A stretch of DNA of 64,000 nt, taken from positions 372,001-436,000 of the forward strand of contig JACTVC010000008.1 of the NCBI GenBank assembly GCA_018417955.1. Reading direction: 5' to 3'. The notes under the pieces are model-generated. The model saw only the letters and a program-made list of their open reading frames with translations, made no database searches and was not told the DNA's origin. Of the stretch, positions 34,217 through 44,232 are shown piece after piece. A program made the translations under genes and the position numbers. How positions within the stretch are numbered: the first letter of the stretch is position 1; each line of letters starts with the position of its first letter. The DNA comes from Laccaria trichodermophora. Its lineage: Eukaryota; Basidiomycota; Agaricomycetes; Agaricales; Hydnangiaceae.

Positions 34217-35470
34217 GAGTGAAATGATGTGTTGTAATATGGTGACTAGGAAAGTCGGAAGGCTAAAGACGTCGATAGGTCGCGTGGTCGTCGTAGTCGA
34301 TGAAGATGAGGTGATCAGTCGGAGATCAGTTGTGTTGAATTCGCTGTCGGGAATCTAATCGGGCGACGAAACTCCTCAGGTCTGCCCCAAACATCCAACA
34401 TCAACTCGGACTACCGAGCCAACTCTTGCAACCAGCCCCTGCGAGATTGCACTTTCTCGCCAGCACACCAGTCTTAGAAATCCACCTCTCGGCTGGGGCG
34501 AGCGAGCGTTCTGGGGCGAAGTCCAACTTTAGCAGGGCCTTGACGATTGAAGCATGCGTTCACATTTTCAGGGAACGACAAAGTTCAGCCGGACAAAATC
34601 ACAATCTTTGTGTAAGACCTTCTATTTCATCACCGCTATGCCTCTCTGACTCGCATTTAACAGTTTGAATAGTAACCAACTTTTCCGACGGATGTCGACC
34701 CTTCAGCAACCAAAAGCGAATATTGCTGAGACATAGTATGAAACAAGCGGAAACGATGGGCAAGAAGCCTAATCAAATATTTCTCTCCTTCAACCGACAC
34801 CGGTCCCTCATTCCATTAGCAGCCGTCCAGCTCCATCCGCCTCACAACTGCCTCCTCCACTCCCCCAATTTACCTATCTCTCTTGTGCGAAACTTGCGAG
34901 CAAAAGGCCAAGCACTGTTTAGAACTACCCTCCACCCCCACCTCCACGCTCATTCGCTCCTCGAAGTTAAACCTCCAGCTCTTCCTCCATCACCATCCCC
35001 CTCAAAATCTCCCCCTTCCCTAACCCAACCTCGGTCCTATCTCGCCTGTCATCCACCTCGGAATCCTCATGCAGGCGCCTACCGCGCTCTGACATTTCCG
35101 CGGTTTGAGTTTCTCAGATAGACGGCCAGCTCCCTTTGTTCGTTGTCTTTTTACAGGATTGGAACGTCGATGAGCCTCGGGCTCGTTGGTTGAAAATGAC
35201 GTGGACGGGATAGAGTCGCCATCGCCATCCTGTAGCGGATACTACCCCGCAGATCTCTTCCAGCTGGAGTTGGTTCGCATTGCAAGCGGACTGGAGAAGC
35301 TCTTATCCAAGCACTCCGAGACGACTCACCCTCCTCACGTTTAAGCTCGATTTCGAAGTTGAATTGGAGCTCCTCAACGACCGCCACAAGTCGTGAGGAA
35401 CGTGAACGAAGACAGCGTTGGCGAGGGTTGAGTTTGTTAGTGGCACAGGAGACGTAATAGGACGATCTCG
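34217..35470. other. Region upstream of the NLR-like gene
   Basis: Presumably includes the promoter of the minus-strand NLR-like gene. Open frames of 60-130 codons occur on both strands but none has a recognisable motif or consistent splice structure. No gene supported. Confidence 0.35.
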
Positions 35471-36680
35471 ACGGTCTCGCGGACATCCACGTCCCCTTAC
35501 CGATGGATGTCGACCCTCAGATTCAGCAGATCTTACTTGACAAGTTTCTCCGAAGCATCACAATCCATGCCAATCCATCTGTCCTTCTCTTCCCACCCAT
35601 GCCGTTTCATCCGCAATGCCCTATGACCGCAATCTGACCATAGTTCTTGGATCTTTATCACTATATCGTCGACTCGTTTCCATCGTCTTCTGCCCTGGTC
35701 ATACCCACATCCCGTCAGTCGTCTTTCTCAAAGACACTGGGACGCACACTCACAAAAACTTCGACTCTCTCTACACACTCTGTGATCCAGGATTTGACGT
35801 CCGTATGCTCTCCCAAAACCCAACGAAGATTCTCCTACCTTCAGCCACGGCCCACGGAAAGGTGTGCACTTTCCGCTACCTCATTTTGAACTGCCTTTCA
35901 CGACACAATCTACGGTGCAGCAGCTCAGCTCGTACAGTCGGTCGTGCTTGAAAGTTCTGATTAGGCTGAGACTTTACCGGTGAACTGTGCTAGGAGCTTG
36001 AGTTTCGTCGAAGCCTTCGATGTTTCAGTGACGACGATACTTGAAAGAGCGCTCGCCGGCCAAGGGAGGCTTGTGGTCTTGAAATTCAACTTCAGCCCAA
36101 ACGGCTTTGGTTCATCGGTCGACATCGTATCGTGGAGACTTCCCGAGTATGGCTGTCTTTGTTCCCATCATGGCGGTGGCTCATGAATTTACAGGGAGCT
36201 GGGTCTTAGGATGAGAGAGACGACGGGTATCGACTATCAGAGCCCCACCTGCTTTCTCTGTCACAAGATCAAGCGTAACGTTTACCGCTTCTACTTGCTT
36301 CCCTCAAGTCGATGACGGACGACAGCGCTAGCAATCTAACCTCTTTAATTCTTTCATGCATTACCCCGCTACAGTCTCACCTCTCATGTCCTGGTCTGTT
36401 TTGCTGCCACAACACAGGGACACAAGCCAGCCCCTCACGCCTTACGCTAGACTAGTTGGAACCTTTTACGAACTATGGAAGCGCCGCTTCGAGGTCTCGT
36501 TATCGACGTGGATGTTATTGGGCTGTCGTTCGAGCTCTTGACGGACTTGACAAGGAAAGCAGTGATCATGGACGTTGTGGAATCGTGTCATTGGATACGA
36601 TGTACATCCTCAAGTTGCGTCGCCCTGTACGCGCACTTGCAAGCATCGTAGAATTTTCAGTCAATCTTTGCCAAATGTAG
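35470..36680 (+). pseudogene. Possible degenerate host coding region, unidentified
   Basis: Several plus-strand segments look protein-like but sit in different frames without clear splice joints: PMDVDPQIQQILLDKFLRSI (about 35502-35560), LDLYHYIVDSFPSS (about 35650), and SFVEAFDVSVTTILERALAG followed by QGRLVVLKFNFSPN (about 36003-36100). I do not recognise a family. Broken frames suggest a relic, in keeping with the broken ORC5 gene nearby. Confidence 0.3.
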
Positions 36681-37635
36681 CCCGTCGTATAGCTATGTAG
36701 TGACTACATCATGTACTTGAGAAACAGAGTCAATTTGTCTAACTAGCATGATATCCATCTATGTAACACCCATCACAAGCAAACATCAACGCCATCCGCC
36801 TTTCCTCGACAACTCACGAAACCAGTCAAATAACTCCTTTCAAAGCCACTTAAAAACCCCATTGAACTATCAGTCGAAAAACTCACGATGAAACCTGTCC
36901 ATAATGCAGAGAACAAATTCGACACCCCCAGATCAGAGGACACCTAACTGTGTAGTGCGAGGTGCCTGTCCAAAAATTCTGCAAGAAACTCGCAGACTCG
37001 GTGCTAGCTGAAGAGAGGACGGAGCATCTTGGTTCCGTTCGGGAGTTGGTGAGTACTTACTTCGGTTTCGTGCATCGACGACCTGTATGTCCTGATTCTG
37101 TCTAGTTGTTCATCCCTTTGGCTATACGTACCGTACGTCATTAGGCTCAATTCTACACCAACGCACAATGAAAACGACACGTACGATCTTGGTCCCTCCT
37201 CCACCTCTGACCCCAGCACCCCACCTGCGCCGTACAACTTTCAAATGAGCAACAAACAGTGTTCGGACGGCAACTCAAACACGTCGTTAGGTTAGGGAGC
37301 CCACTGGTGATACGTACGAAAGAGTCCAAGGTTCGTTTCATTCCCTTTGCTTTTCCCAGTTCTTCCAAACCGATACCACTACCACAGATTCATGTACCCT
37401 TTTCCTCCGATATGCTAGAGTCCGCAGCGTCACGATGGAGGGATAATGCGCGGGGGGTATAGAGGTCTTGGCTTGGGTGCATTTGAAGAAAGATCAAGCT
37501 GCGCGTCATCGCCGAACACACCCTGCCTTTGCGTCCCACTTTCGCATTCTTTTCCGTCTGGAGAGCTTCCTCCGACTCCCACTCCCATGACCCATACTCG
37601 CATAAGCCCCCCTCCAAGGTCTTGCATTACAGCAG
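36681..37635. other. Intergenic region, no supported gene
   Basis: Short open frames on both strands without recognisable motifs. I see no repeats or termini. Confidence 0.3.
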
Positions 37636-37636
37636 A

Positions 37637-38060
37637 ATGTCTTCGAGACGACCAGTCTTCGGTGTCCCCTCTCTTTGGACGAGGAAGATTTCAAAGTCTA
37701 CCAACGTGTACTTGCAGGGTGCGGATTTGGAGAGAGACATCGCGATTGGAGTCAAAGAATTCCGATCCTGTCCTTGTGGTATGCTCTTCATTGACAACCT
37801 CTCCCACGATGCTCAATCCAAATGCAGCTCTTCCACAGTTGACTTGATATGGGAGGAGGGTCGCTTGCGCCATGTCACGGCTGTACTTCAAGTTGGGGGA
37901 AGCAGGACAACAATGTGGTCGTTATGTGCCTGGGAATGGGGATGAAGATGGAGTTGATTATGTTCAAGTTGTTCATCTTTTGGCTGAACATACCACTGCA
38001 TGTCCTCGCGAACCGTCTTCTTCCGGTAAGTCCTCAATTCTTCTTGATTTTTTATGTGAG
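37637..38060 (+). CDS. Hypothetical protein, partial, at least two exons
   Basis: An ATG at 37637 starts MSSRRPVFGVPSLWTRKIS. The frame continues through VKEFRSCPCGMLFIDNLSHD and changes after HVTA (about 37885) to LYFKLGEAGQQCGRYVPGNG and then DYVQVVHLLAEHTTACPREP. That ends at a GTAAGT donor (about 38022), with an acceptor TTGTTAG about 60 nt later. The SCPCGMLF and QQCGRY...TTACP stretches give spaced cysteines. The frame change needs one indel or an unseen small intron. No family recognised; downstream exons are unclear. Confidence 0.4.
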
Positions 38061-38567
38061 AACTAAGTGACCGCTTTGTTAGATATGGGACATCATACTA
38101 GGAATTCAATTCCTCCATCAGAATAAGTGTTACAAGGGGATCTCAAAGGCGTAAGACCTTTTTCATTAGTAGTCGTTCGACATTTACTGATAATTCTTAG
38201 ATTTTCACCTTCCTCACATCTACCCCGACGGTATCACGATTCTGAGGAAGGCCGGTTTCCTCGTAGCCATACCTCTAAGGCGTGGGTCCCTCCTTTTTCC
38301 TAGATGACTTGGCTTCCTCTTCAACCTTATACCACGGCACGCGCACGGGCGAGGAGATGGAAGGTGTTGAAGTGTTGGTGCCACGGAGGGTCTGGGGTGG
38401 CAGACGTACGCTCTCAGCTCTAGTTGCGTGAGCTTGATGATGTCCTTTGGGCACTAAGGGTGACATTTTGGGAGTGGGCAGACCGTCGCCATGTGACAGA
38501 CACTTATCATGCTCGATCCGCTCTCGAACGACCAGTTCCAATCTTTCATAGATGTTTCCAGGGATGC
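38061..38567. other. Unassigned spacer before the 327-bp duplication
   Basis: May hold further exons of the preceding hypothetical gene (an AG after TTAGATTTTCACC near 38200), but none can be joined confidently. Confidence 0.3.
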
Positions 38568-39225
38568 GGCCGTTTCTCCCCTTTTCCCTTCCAGACGGCG
38601 AAGGAGAATGCAAAGCACTCGTATTTTCCCACTGCTGCTGTTGTATGGACAACCACACAGCTGACACTCGGTCATGGCGTCCAGAAATCCTTTCTCCTGC
38701 ACTCGAGATCACCGATCCTTAAAGGGCACCCTTCACTTCCCCGCCAAAGTTGAACGTTAACTACAGTGATTCAGGTTCTCCCATGAAGACATTTTGATCA
38801 GGTCGTGAAGCTTGTGTTGGCGAAGGACGGTATCCTTCATTCCTCCTTCATTCCTTCTCCATTCTTTGTCCATTCTTTATCTCTTCCTTCTCCCTTCCCT
38901 ATGCGGCCTTTTCTCTCCTTTTCCCTTCCAGACGGCGAAGGAGAATGCAAAGCACTCGTATTTTCCCACTGCTGCTGTTGTATGGACAACCACACAGCTG
39001 ACACCCGGTCATGGCGTCCAAAAATCCTTTCTCCTGCACTCATCCTTAAAGGGCACCCTTCACTTCCCCGCCAAAGTTGAACGTTAACTGCAGTGGTTGA
39101 GGTTCTCCCATAGAGACATTTTGATCAGGTCGTGAAGCTTGTGTTGGCGAAGGATGGCATCCTTCATTCCTCCTTCATTCCTTCTCCATTCTTTGTCTAT
39201 TCTTTATCTCTTCCTTCTCCCTTCC
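38568..39225. repeat. Tandem duplication, period about 327 bp, at the ORC5 5' side
   Basis: ATTTTGATCAGGTCGTGAAG occurs at 38791 and again at 39118. The preceding block (GACGGCGAAGGAGAATGCAA ... CCCGCCAAAGTTGAACGTTA) occurs at about 38594-38760 and about 38931-39088. Copies differ by a few substitutions and a small deletion. The duplication ends where ORC5-like coding begins. Confidence 0.85.
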
Positions 39226-40458
39226 CTCCACCATTCACGTACATAAACGACGCTGACGCCATGCAAACCACCATAGCAGTCATCGATAATGTTCTCGAAC
39301 ATCTTTCATTTGCACCAAGACCCTCAAAGATCAGCTACGTACGCGCAGATGCCATCGCCTATTTCGTAACGCGGCTCTTCTACGAATCCATAATCAATTC
39401 TTTAGCAAGCTGGAGGCACCATTGGGAGAATGGAGCCGTGAATGGGTGCATATAAGAGGGTCCTTTGAGGGGTTTCTGCACGGCTTACGTGCCGTTCACA
39501 ATGCATATTCGGCTAAACGGAAGCAGAAGGAGGGAGATGTGAGGCTCGTAATCGTTGTGAAATGCGCTGAGAGGCTAGTATCGGAGTTGACGGTGCCAGA
39601 CTTGCCGAACTGGTGAGCCCTTCGTTGTCGTCGTCATTCATGGCCCAACTCACCTTCTCTGATAGGTACGAGTTCACTTTTGCATCGTCTTTGTAAGGCC
39701 CCATCGGAGACGATTCGACCACCGTTGAGCGCGTCGCCTGATCCATACTTCTTCGAAACACCTCCTACCAAGGAAGGTATGTCTTGGGGGAAAATATCTC
39801 TTCAACGCACTCATTCAATCTCCACAGACGTAATCAAACACCTAGTCTCGAAGTACTCATTCCACACGTCCCCTCAAACTGGTCTAAACGCATTTTATAA
39901 CCACCCTCTGCGACGTTTGCTATCCATTTACTCATGAGCCTCATGAGCTAGCATACATCGCAGCTGAGCCATGGCCTGGATTCGTTAAACCCATATTTAA
40001 TCCATATTGGATGCCAATAAACGCGACAGATTTGGATGCAGACTCTGACTCTGAGAGAACCCTTTCAACCCCGACCCAAAGAAACATGCATGCGCCTCAG
40101 CCGTGTATTCAATCTCTCCCTTCCTCTCGCTCTCGACGTTCTCTATCCCCACCTCCAAAACGCCACAAACTGGGCAAAAGCCAACGAACCATCACCAAAC
40201 CTCCTCGACAGCCCACCAACCACCACGAAAAACATGGTACCCTCCAACAAGAAAGACGCGTGTGTCACCCCCCTCCCACGACTATCCAGATTCACCATCA
40301 TAGCGCCCTTCCTCGCATCCTTACCGCAGCGAGGGGGAAGGTGATACAAGTGACGAGGATGACGACAGAGAAGAGGAAGGTGATACCAGCGACGAAGAAG
40401 AGAGCGGCGAAGATGACGAAGAGGAGGAGAAGCTTATGTTCCAACGGAAGGAACGATA
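39225..40458 (+). pseudogene. Origin recognition complex subunit 5, multiply frameshifted
   Basis: Segments match fungal Orc5, an AAA+-related subunit of the complex that marks replication origins. In order: PPFTYINDADA, then VLEHLSFAPRPSKISYVRAD and LFYESIINSLA (39226-39410); after a one-base shift, GEWSREWVHIRGSFEGFLHG and VRLVIVVKCAERLVSEL (to about 39610); IRPPLSASPDPYFFETPP (about 39715-39768); TTLCDVCYPFTHEPHELAYI and AAEPWPGFVKP (about 39900-39990); RLSRVFNLSLPLALDVLYPH and LPRLSRFTIIAPFLAS (about 40095-40325, the ORC5 C-terminal fold); then an acidic tail. At least four frame changes separate these, so this copy cannot encode Orc5 as read. A functional copy probably exists elsewhere, since the gene is essential. 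The Tc1 element at 40472 begins just after the tail. Confidence 0.8.
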
Positions 40459-40471
40459 GGACAAAGGCATA

Positions 40472-42077
40472 CAGTGACTCGGCAAAAGTGTTGCATCACG
40501 TGAAGCCAAGTCATAAATGCATCTGCTATACACGCTAGAGCGACATTGGGAGGTTCTTACTTTACAGGTAGTATCTATGGTGTGTAGCAAATATGCAGGT
40601 AAAATGACTTGCATTGGAGACAAGAAATAGAGGAGAACGACGCGCAACATCGTGAATTGCTGGTGCAGGACTTTTACGGCTATTTCCGAAAACATCAACC
40701 ACCACCCATCCCTCGTCTTTCGAGGACACTACAATGAATCTTTGCACACTTTTTTGACACAGTCACCCTCCTGACTCATGACCGAGACTACACCTACAAA
40801 GAAATCACGCATTGTTCAACTCAAAGACCTTGGGCACACCAATCGTGATGTGGCGGAGAAGGAAAATGTCGACCCATCTACAGTCTCTCGCATTTACGGC
40901 CGTTATGGCAAAACACGAAAATTTTATGAGAAGAAGCATCGGTCAGGTCGCCCACACAAGTTGAATGACTACGACATGCGTATTGCCCTACGAAAGCTCT
41001 CCAGTGGATCAGCACGCAATGCGACGGACCTCCAACAGAAGGAATTTCCGAATGTCAGTGTCGATACACTGCGACGGGAGCTCGAAAGACGTGGCTTTAA
41101 TGCGCGAATACGTCGCAAGAAGCCTCTGCTGACACCAATACACAAGAGGAAGCGAAGGGAGTGGGCATTTGCCCATGGATTATGGCAGAAGGACAACTGG
41201 CAGGCTGTTTGGTATTCAGATGAGTCCAAGTTCAATCTTTTTGGGTCAGATGGGCGGGAGTGGTGCTGGAGAAGGCCTGGGGAGGAGTTTAGAGACTGTA
41301 ACACCCAGAAGACAGTGAAGCACGGTGGAGGGAGTGTGATGGTTTGGGGGTGCATCACACCCTATGGTGTCGGCCGTCTGCACCGCATCGATGGAATCAT
41401 GGACGCATCAAAATATGTCACCATTTTGAATGACAACCTCTTGGGTACCCTACGCGACTACAGTGTTAGGCCTCAGGCCATTTATTTCCAGCAAGATAGT
41501 GACCCAAAGCACACGTCGAAGCTTGCAAAAGCTTGGTTCGCCTCTAATCACATTGATGTCCTTGCTTGGCCACCTAATTCACCCGACATGAACATCATCG
41601 AGAATCTCTGGAGTCACCTTGATCGCATGGTGTGTGCGAGGAATCCGCTACCACGCAATCGCGATGAATTATGGGAGGCATTACAGGAGGAATGGACGAG
41701 GATTGACATTGACTATATTACACGTTTGTATGACAGCATTCCGGATCGGGTGGATGCAATTCGAAAGGCAGGTGGAGGAGAGACTCGCTATTAATTGTAT
41801 GTCTGTTTACCATAGCTATTGAATGCTCAACTGGCATTTCCGACCACAAAGGATGCCTTCACATGACACCCAGCAAAAGTCATGCACCACCTTTTTTCAA
41901 TGCTACATGGATTGCTCGTTTAATATGGGCTCTGGATACAAATAATTTGACACATATTTAGACTATATCTAAACCATTTACCACCCCTAATTTGAAGGCG
42001 AAAGGGTGCTCACAACGTGCGTAGTGAACAGGTTGTTCAATTGACTCACGTGATGCAACACTTTTGCCGAGTCACTG
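40472..42077. mobile_element. Complete Tc1/mariner transposon (1606 bp)
   Basis: Terminal inverted repeats of 32 bp are identical at both ends (outermost 20: CAGTGACTCGGCAAAAGTGT), flanked by TA at 40470-40471 and 42078-42079. It encodes one intact transposase on the plus strand. Perfect ends and an unbroken gene indicate recent insertion and possible activity. A degenerate copy of the terminal core, in opposite orientation, occurs inside each end (about 40658-40684 and 41872-41892). Confidence 0.96.
40778..41794 (+). CDS. Tc1-like DD34E transposase
   Basis: 338 aa, the normal length for Tc1-family transposases. N-terminal half: paired-type helix-turn-helix DNA binding (QLKDLGHTNRDVAEKENVDP, STVSRIYGRYG) and a GRPHKL linker resembling the GRPR minor-groove motif. 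Catalytic core: first Asp in WYSDESKFNLFG, second in YFQQDSDPKHTSK, and Glu in NIIENLWSHLDR, with 34 residues between the second Asp and the Glu. The enzyme would bind the terminal repeats, cut the element out and insert it at TA. The ATG at 40778 is the first in frame and gives the expected N-terminus. It is the only source of mariner-type transposase in the window and could in principle act on the related MITE at 20414. Confidence 0.96.
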   Translation: MTETTPTKKSRIVQLKDLGHTNRDVAEKENVDPSTVSRIYGRYGKTRKFYEKKHRSGRPHKLNDYDMRIALRKLSSGSARNATDLQQKEFPNVSVDTLRRELERRGFNARIRRKKPLLTPIHKRKRREWAFAHGLWQKDNWQAVWYSDESKFNLFGSDGREWCWRRPGEEFRDCNTQKTVKHGGGSVMVWGCITPYGVGRLHRIDGIMDASKYVTILNDNLLGTLRDYSVRPQAIYFQQDSDPKHTSKLAKAWFASNHIDVLAWPPNSPDMNIIENLWSHLDRMVCARNPLPRNRDELWEALQEEWTRIDIDYITRLYDSIPDRVDAIRKAGGGETRY

Positions 42078-42392
42078 TATGCGAGAGAGATCTTCAATTT
42101 GAGAAGACTTGTGCGCGAAGAGTCGAGGATGGCTCTGACGATAGGGAAAAGCGTGTCTGACTCTGAATCGACGGTCAACTATGTAATACCATTTAAACCT
42201 CGCACCACGCTAACCATCTTTTCAATGAGGTCGCCAGAGCTTATCCCTTGCTTAAAGTATCCTGGGGCGTTCCTCATTCGCAGTAGGAGTTCTCGGGTTT
42301 AGCTCACCGTCCCCACGGCTCAAACAGTGCTTCAGCCAAGGAATGCCCCAGGACGAGTGAATGAACACGTTTAACAATGAACGGGTGTCTAT

Positions 42393-42746
42393 TCAAAGAG
42401 TCTGACTATCAGTTGAACCAGTGTCAGGATTAAGTTGAGTAGTAAGTACCTGAGATGAACAAGATTTTGAACGAGTCGTTTGTCCTTGATAGAGTAGAAA
42501 GAGATTGTTCGGTACCGAGCGTTTGATAGAGGAGAGAGAGATTGTTCGGTACCGAGGGTTCGCTAAGAACAACGGCCTGTCAACACCGTATAAAGCACGT
42601 AGGTCTCCTCTGTGGAATACGAGAGAGGCAATGTCCTGCCAAATGTCGTATGGAAAATCTTGCATGATGATGTTTGAAAGCCAACAAGTTGGAACAAATG
42701 GTTTTCCCAATTTGGCGCCCCAATGGCGGTGATATGCACCCTCCAA
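42393..42746 (-). CDS. F-box-like protein fragment
   Basis: The minus strand encodes QDFPYDIWQDIASLVFHRGD followed by LRALYGVDRPLFLANPRYRT (about 42545-42660). This is the Leu/Pro-x-Ile/Trp pattern of an F-box, followed by a segment I know from agaricomycete F-box-like proteins. F-box domains recruit substrates to SCF ubiquitin ligases through Skp1. Here the protein is only about 117 aa and lacks a substrate-binding C-terminus, so it is probably a truncated copy. The ATG choice at 42746 is tentative because an in-frame Met lies just before the F-box. Confidence 0.45.
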   Translation of the reverse strand: MEGAYHRHWGAKLGKPFVPTCWLSNIIMQDFPYDIWQDIASLVFHRGDLRALYGVDRPLFLANPRYRTISLSSIKRSVPNNLFLLYQGQTTRSKSCSSQVLTTQLNPDTGSTDSQTL

Positions 42747-42828
42747 AAGGAGCCTTGGCTCGAGTAGTACTGCAACGAGAGTAAGATGGCTTCAGGATGT
42801 CGTCAACGAGAACCACGGAGGAAGTTAC

Positions 42829-43035
42829 ACGTGACTACGGTGCGCCAGGTGTATAAGCCAAGATTTCAAGACGCGTTCAAACGTCACGCGTCAAAGCCTT
42901 GGATGCCGTGGTTCAATTCCCGTTTGAGTTGTGTCATTCATATTTCGCATGTACTACGTCGACATATTTTATTAGTTTCTGTATCTCCTTATGTTTTCTC
43001 CTTATGTTTTTCTGCATCTCCTTATGTTTTCGGCT
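42829..43035 (+). mobile_element. SINE-like element, copy 1
   Basis: Shares about 190 bp with the inverse copy at 50765-50952. Near the 5' end lies TGCGCCAGGTG, a rough pol III A-box, and about 75 bp later GGTTCAATTCC, a good B-box (consensus GGTTCRANYCC). Downstream are shared segments TTTCGCATGTA-TACGTCG and TCTCCTTATGTTTT, the latter repeated at the 3' end. The arrangement suggests a tRNA-derived SINE; it does not fold as an obvious tRNA. Confidence 0.6.
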
Positions 43036-44232
43036 CAGGTCTCTAAGTAAAGGTTTGGAATGAGTAGAAAATGAAAATGAATGATAAAATTGAAATAGTA
43101 TGTAGTACAAAAATAAAATAAGGAGGGAGTACTGCGAGCTTGTCACACACAGTCACACGGGAAGCCGCAAAGCACCATACTGTAGTATCCACGAACTGGC
43201 AGCCTTGCATTTTCCGTTACTTCTCCTCGCTGTGTCTAACGCGAGAGGGTACTAGGACTTGCGGGTTAGGACCATCTCTACCTCTTGCTTGCGTCGCCTT
43301 TCCCATATGTGCTTCCTAGCCACACTGTTCACGATGGTGCGCTTTGCTAAAGCTTACCATCTCCTCACCTTGAACACCACGGAACCTACCTATCCCAATG
43401 TACCTTTTGCTTTCTGACACTGAATGCTTTTTTGTACGTCTGCCCATAAAGGCATTTTCTGCACCTCCCAGCGGCAACACCAAGAAACCCGCACGGCGCT
43501 TCGCAATTTGAACATTGCTGAGGACGGAAGCCCCTGCCGCTGCCGAATTCCCAATCCCAGATCAGAAACACCCACACCGCTGGCCCTATCGGTCGAAAGA
43601 GCGAGTGACGACAGGTCCGCAATGCGCATTCAAAGCAGTCCCAGGCATCGTCGGCCTTGGACGAACATGAACCCACCATGCAACTACCTCCAAATAGGCA
43701 ATTGGCTGGACAGCTTGGGCTGTATGCACGCTTCTGAGTGGAAAAATCTTGAGCCGCCTACAGCTAGTCGTTTTGGGAGATGAAGGAATTGTCTCAGTGA
43801 CCATCGCCCACAAAGCAGCCGGTGTCTCCACGACATATACCACGGTTTCTTCGTTCGAAGGGAACGCCGTCCCCCACTCCCCTTCCGGCTGGTATCGCAG
43901 GTATGCGTCCGATGGCAAAGTAGTTAAGTTTTTAGAATATATTTTAGAATATACCTGAAGCGGCAACGCAAACTCGGTCGTTTGGCAGGCAAGTTCATAG
44001 CATTTGTCAATTGGCTATACGTGCTTATATTCCACTTCTTTTCAGTCGCAAACTGTGCAGTGCGCAAATGGTGGAAGATTATGCCGCTTATTGCAACGAT
44101 CTCACTCGGGATCTCTGCCTTATACAGTTTTGACAAGTCAACTTGCTAGTTAGAGAAATAAAGTTTTGTGGCTTGCCATACACCCCTCATTCTGCCCCTC
44201 TCATAAATCATTCCCCGACTTCAACCACAGAT
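43036..44232. other. Intergenic region upstream of the alpha-kinase gene
   Basis: Frames of 70-126 codons exist on both strands (including a Cys-rich minus frame near 43390-43680 with CSNCEAPC) but I see no family or splice structure. The last 100 bp should contain the alpha-kinase promoter. Confidence 0.35.

Noticed and set aside
34723..35121. 132-codon plus-strand frame as a gene
   Set aside because: Pro/His/Ser-rich without motif, splice context or a conserved-looking block.
40321..40698. Minus-strand frame that looks like membrane helices
   Set aside because: It is the complement of the acidic ORC5 tail; Glu/Asp codons read backwards give Phe/Val/Leu.
42890..42935. A tRNA gene around the GGTTCAATTCC box
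   Set aside because: Box spacing and flanks do not form a cloverleaf, and the homology extends far beyond a tRNA; a SINE fits better.
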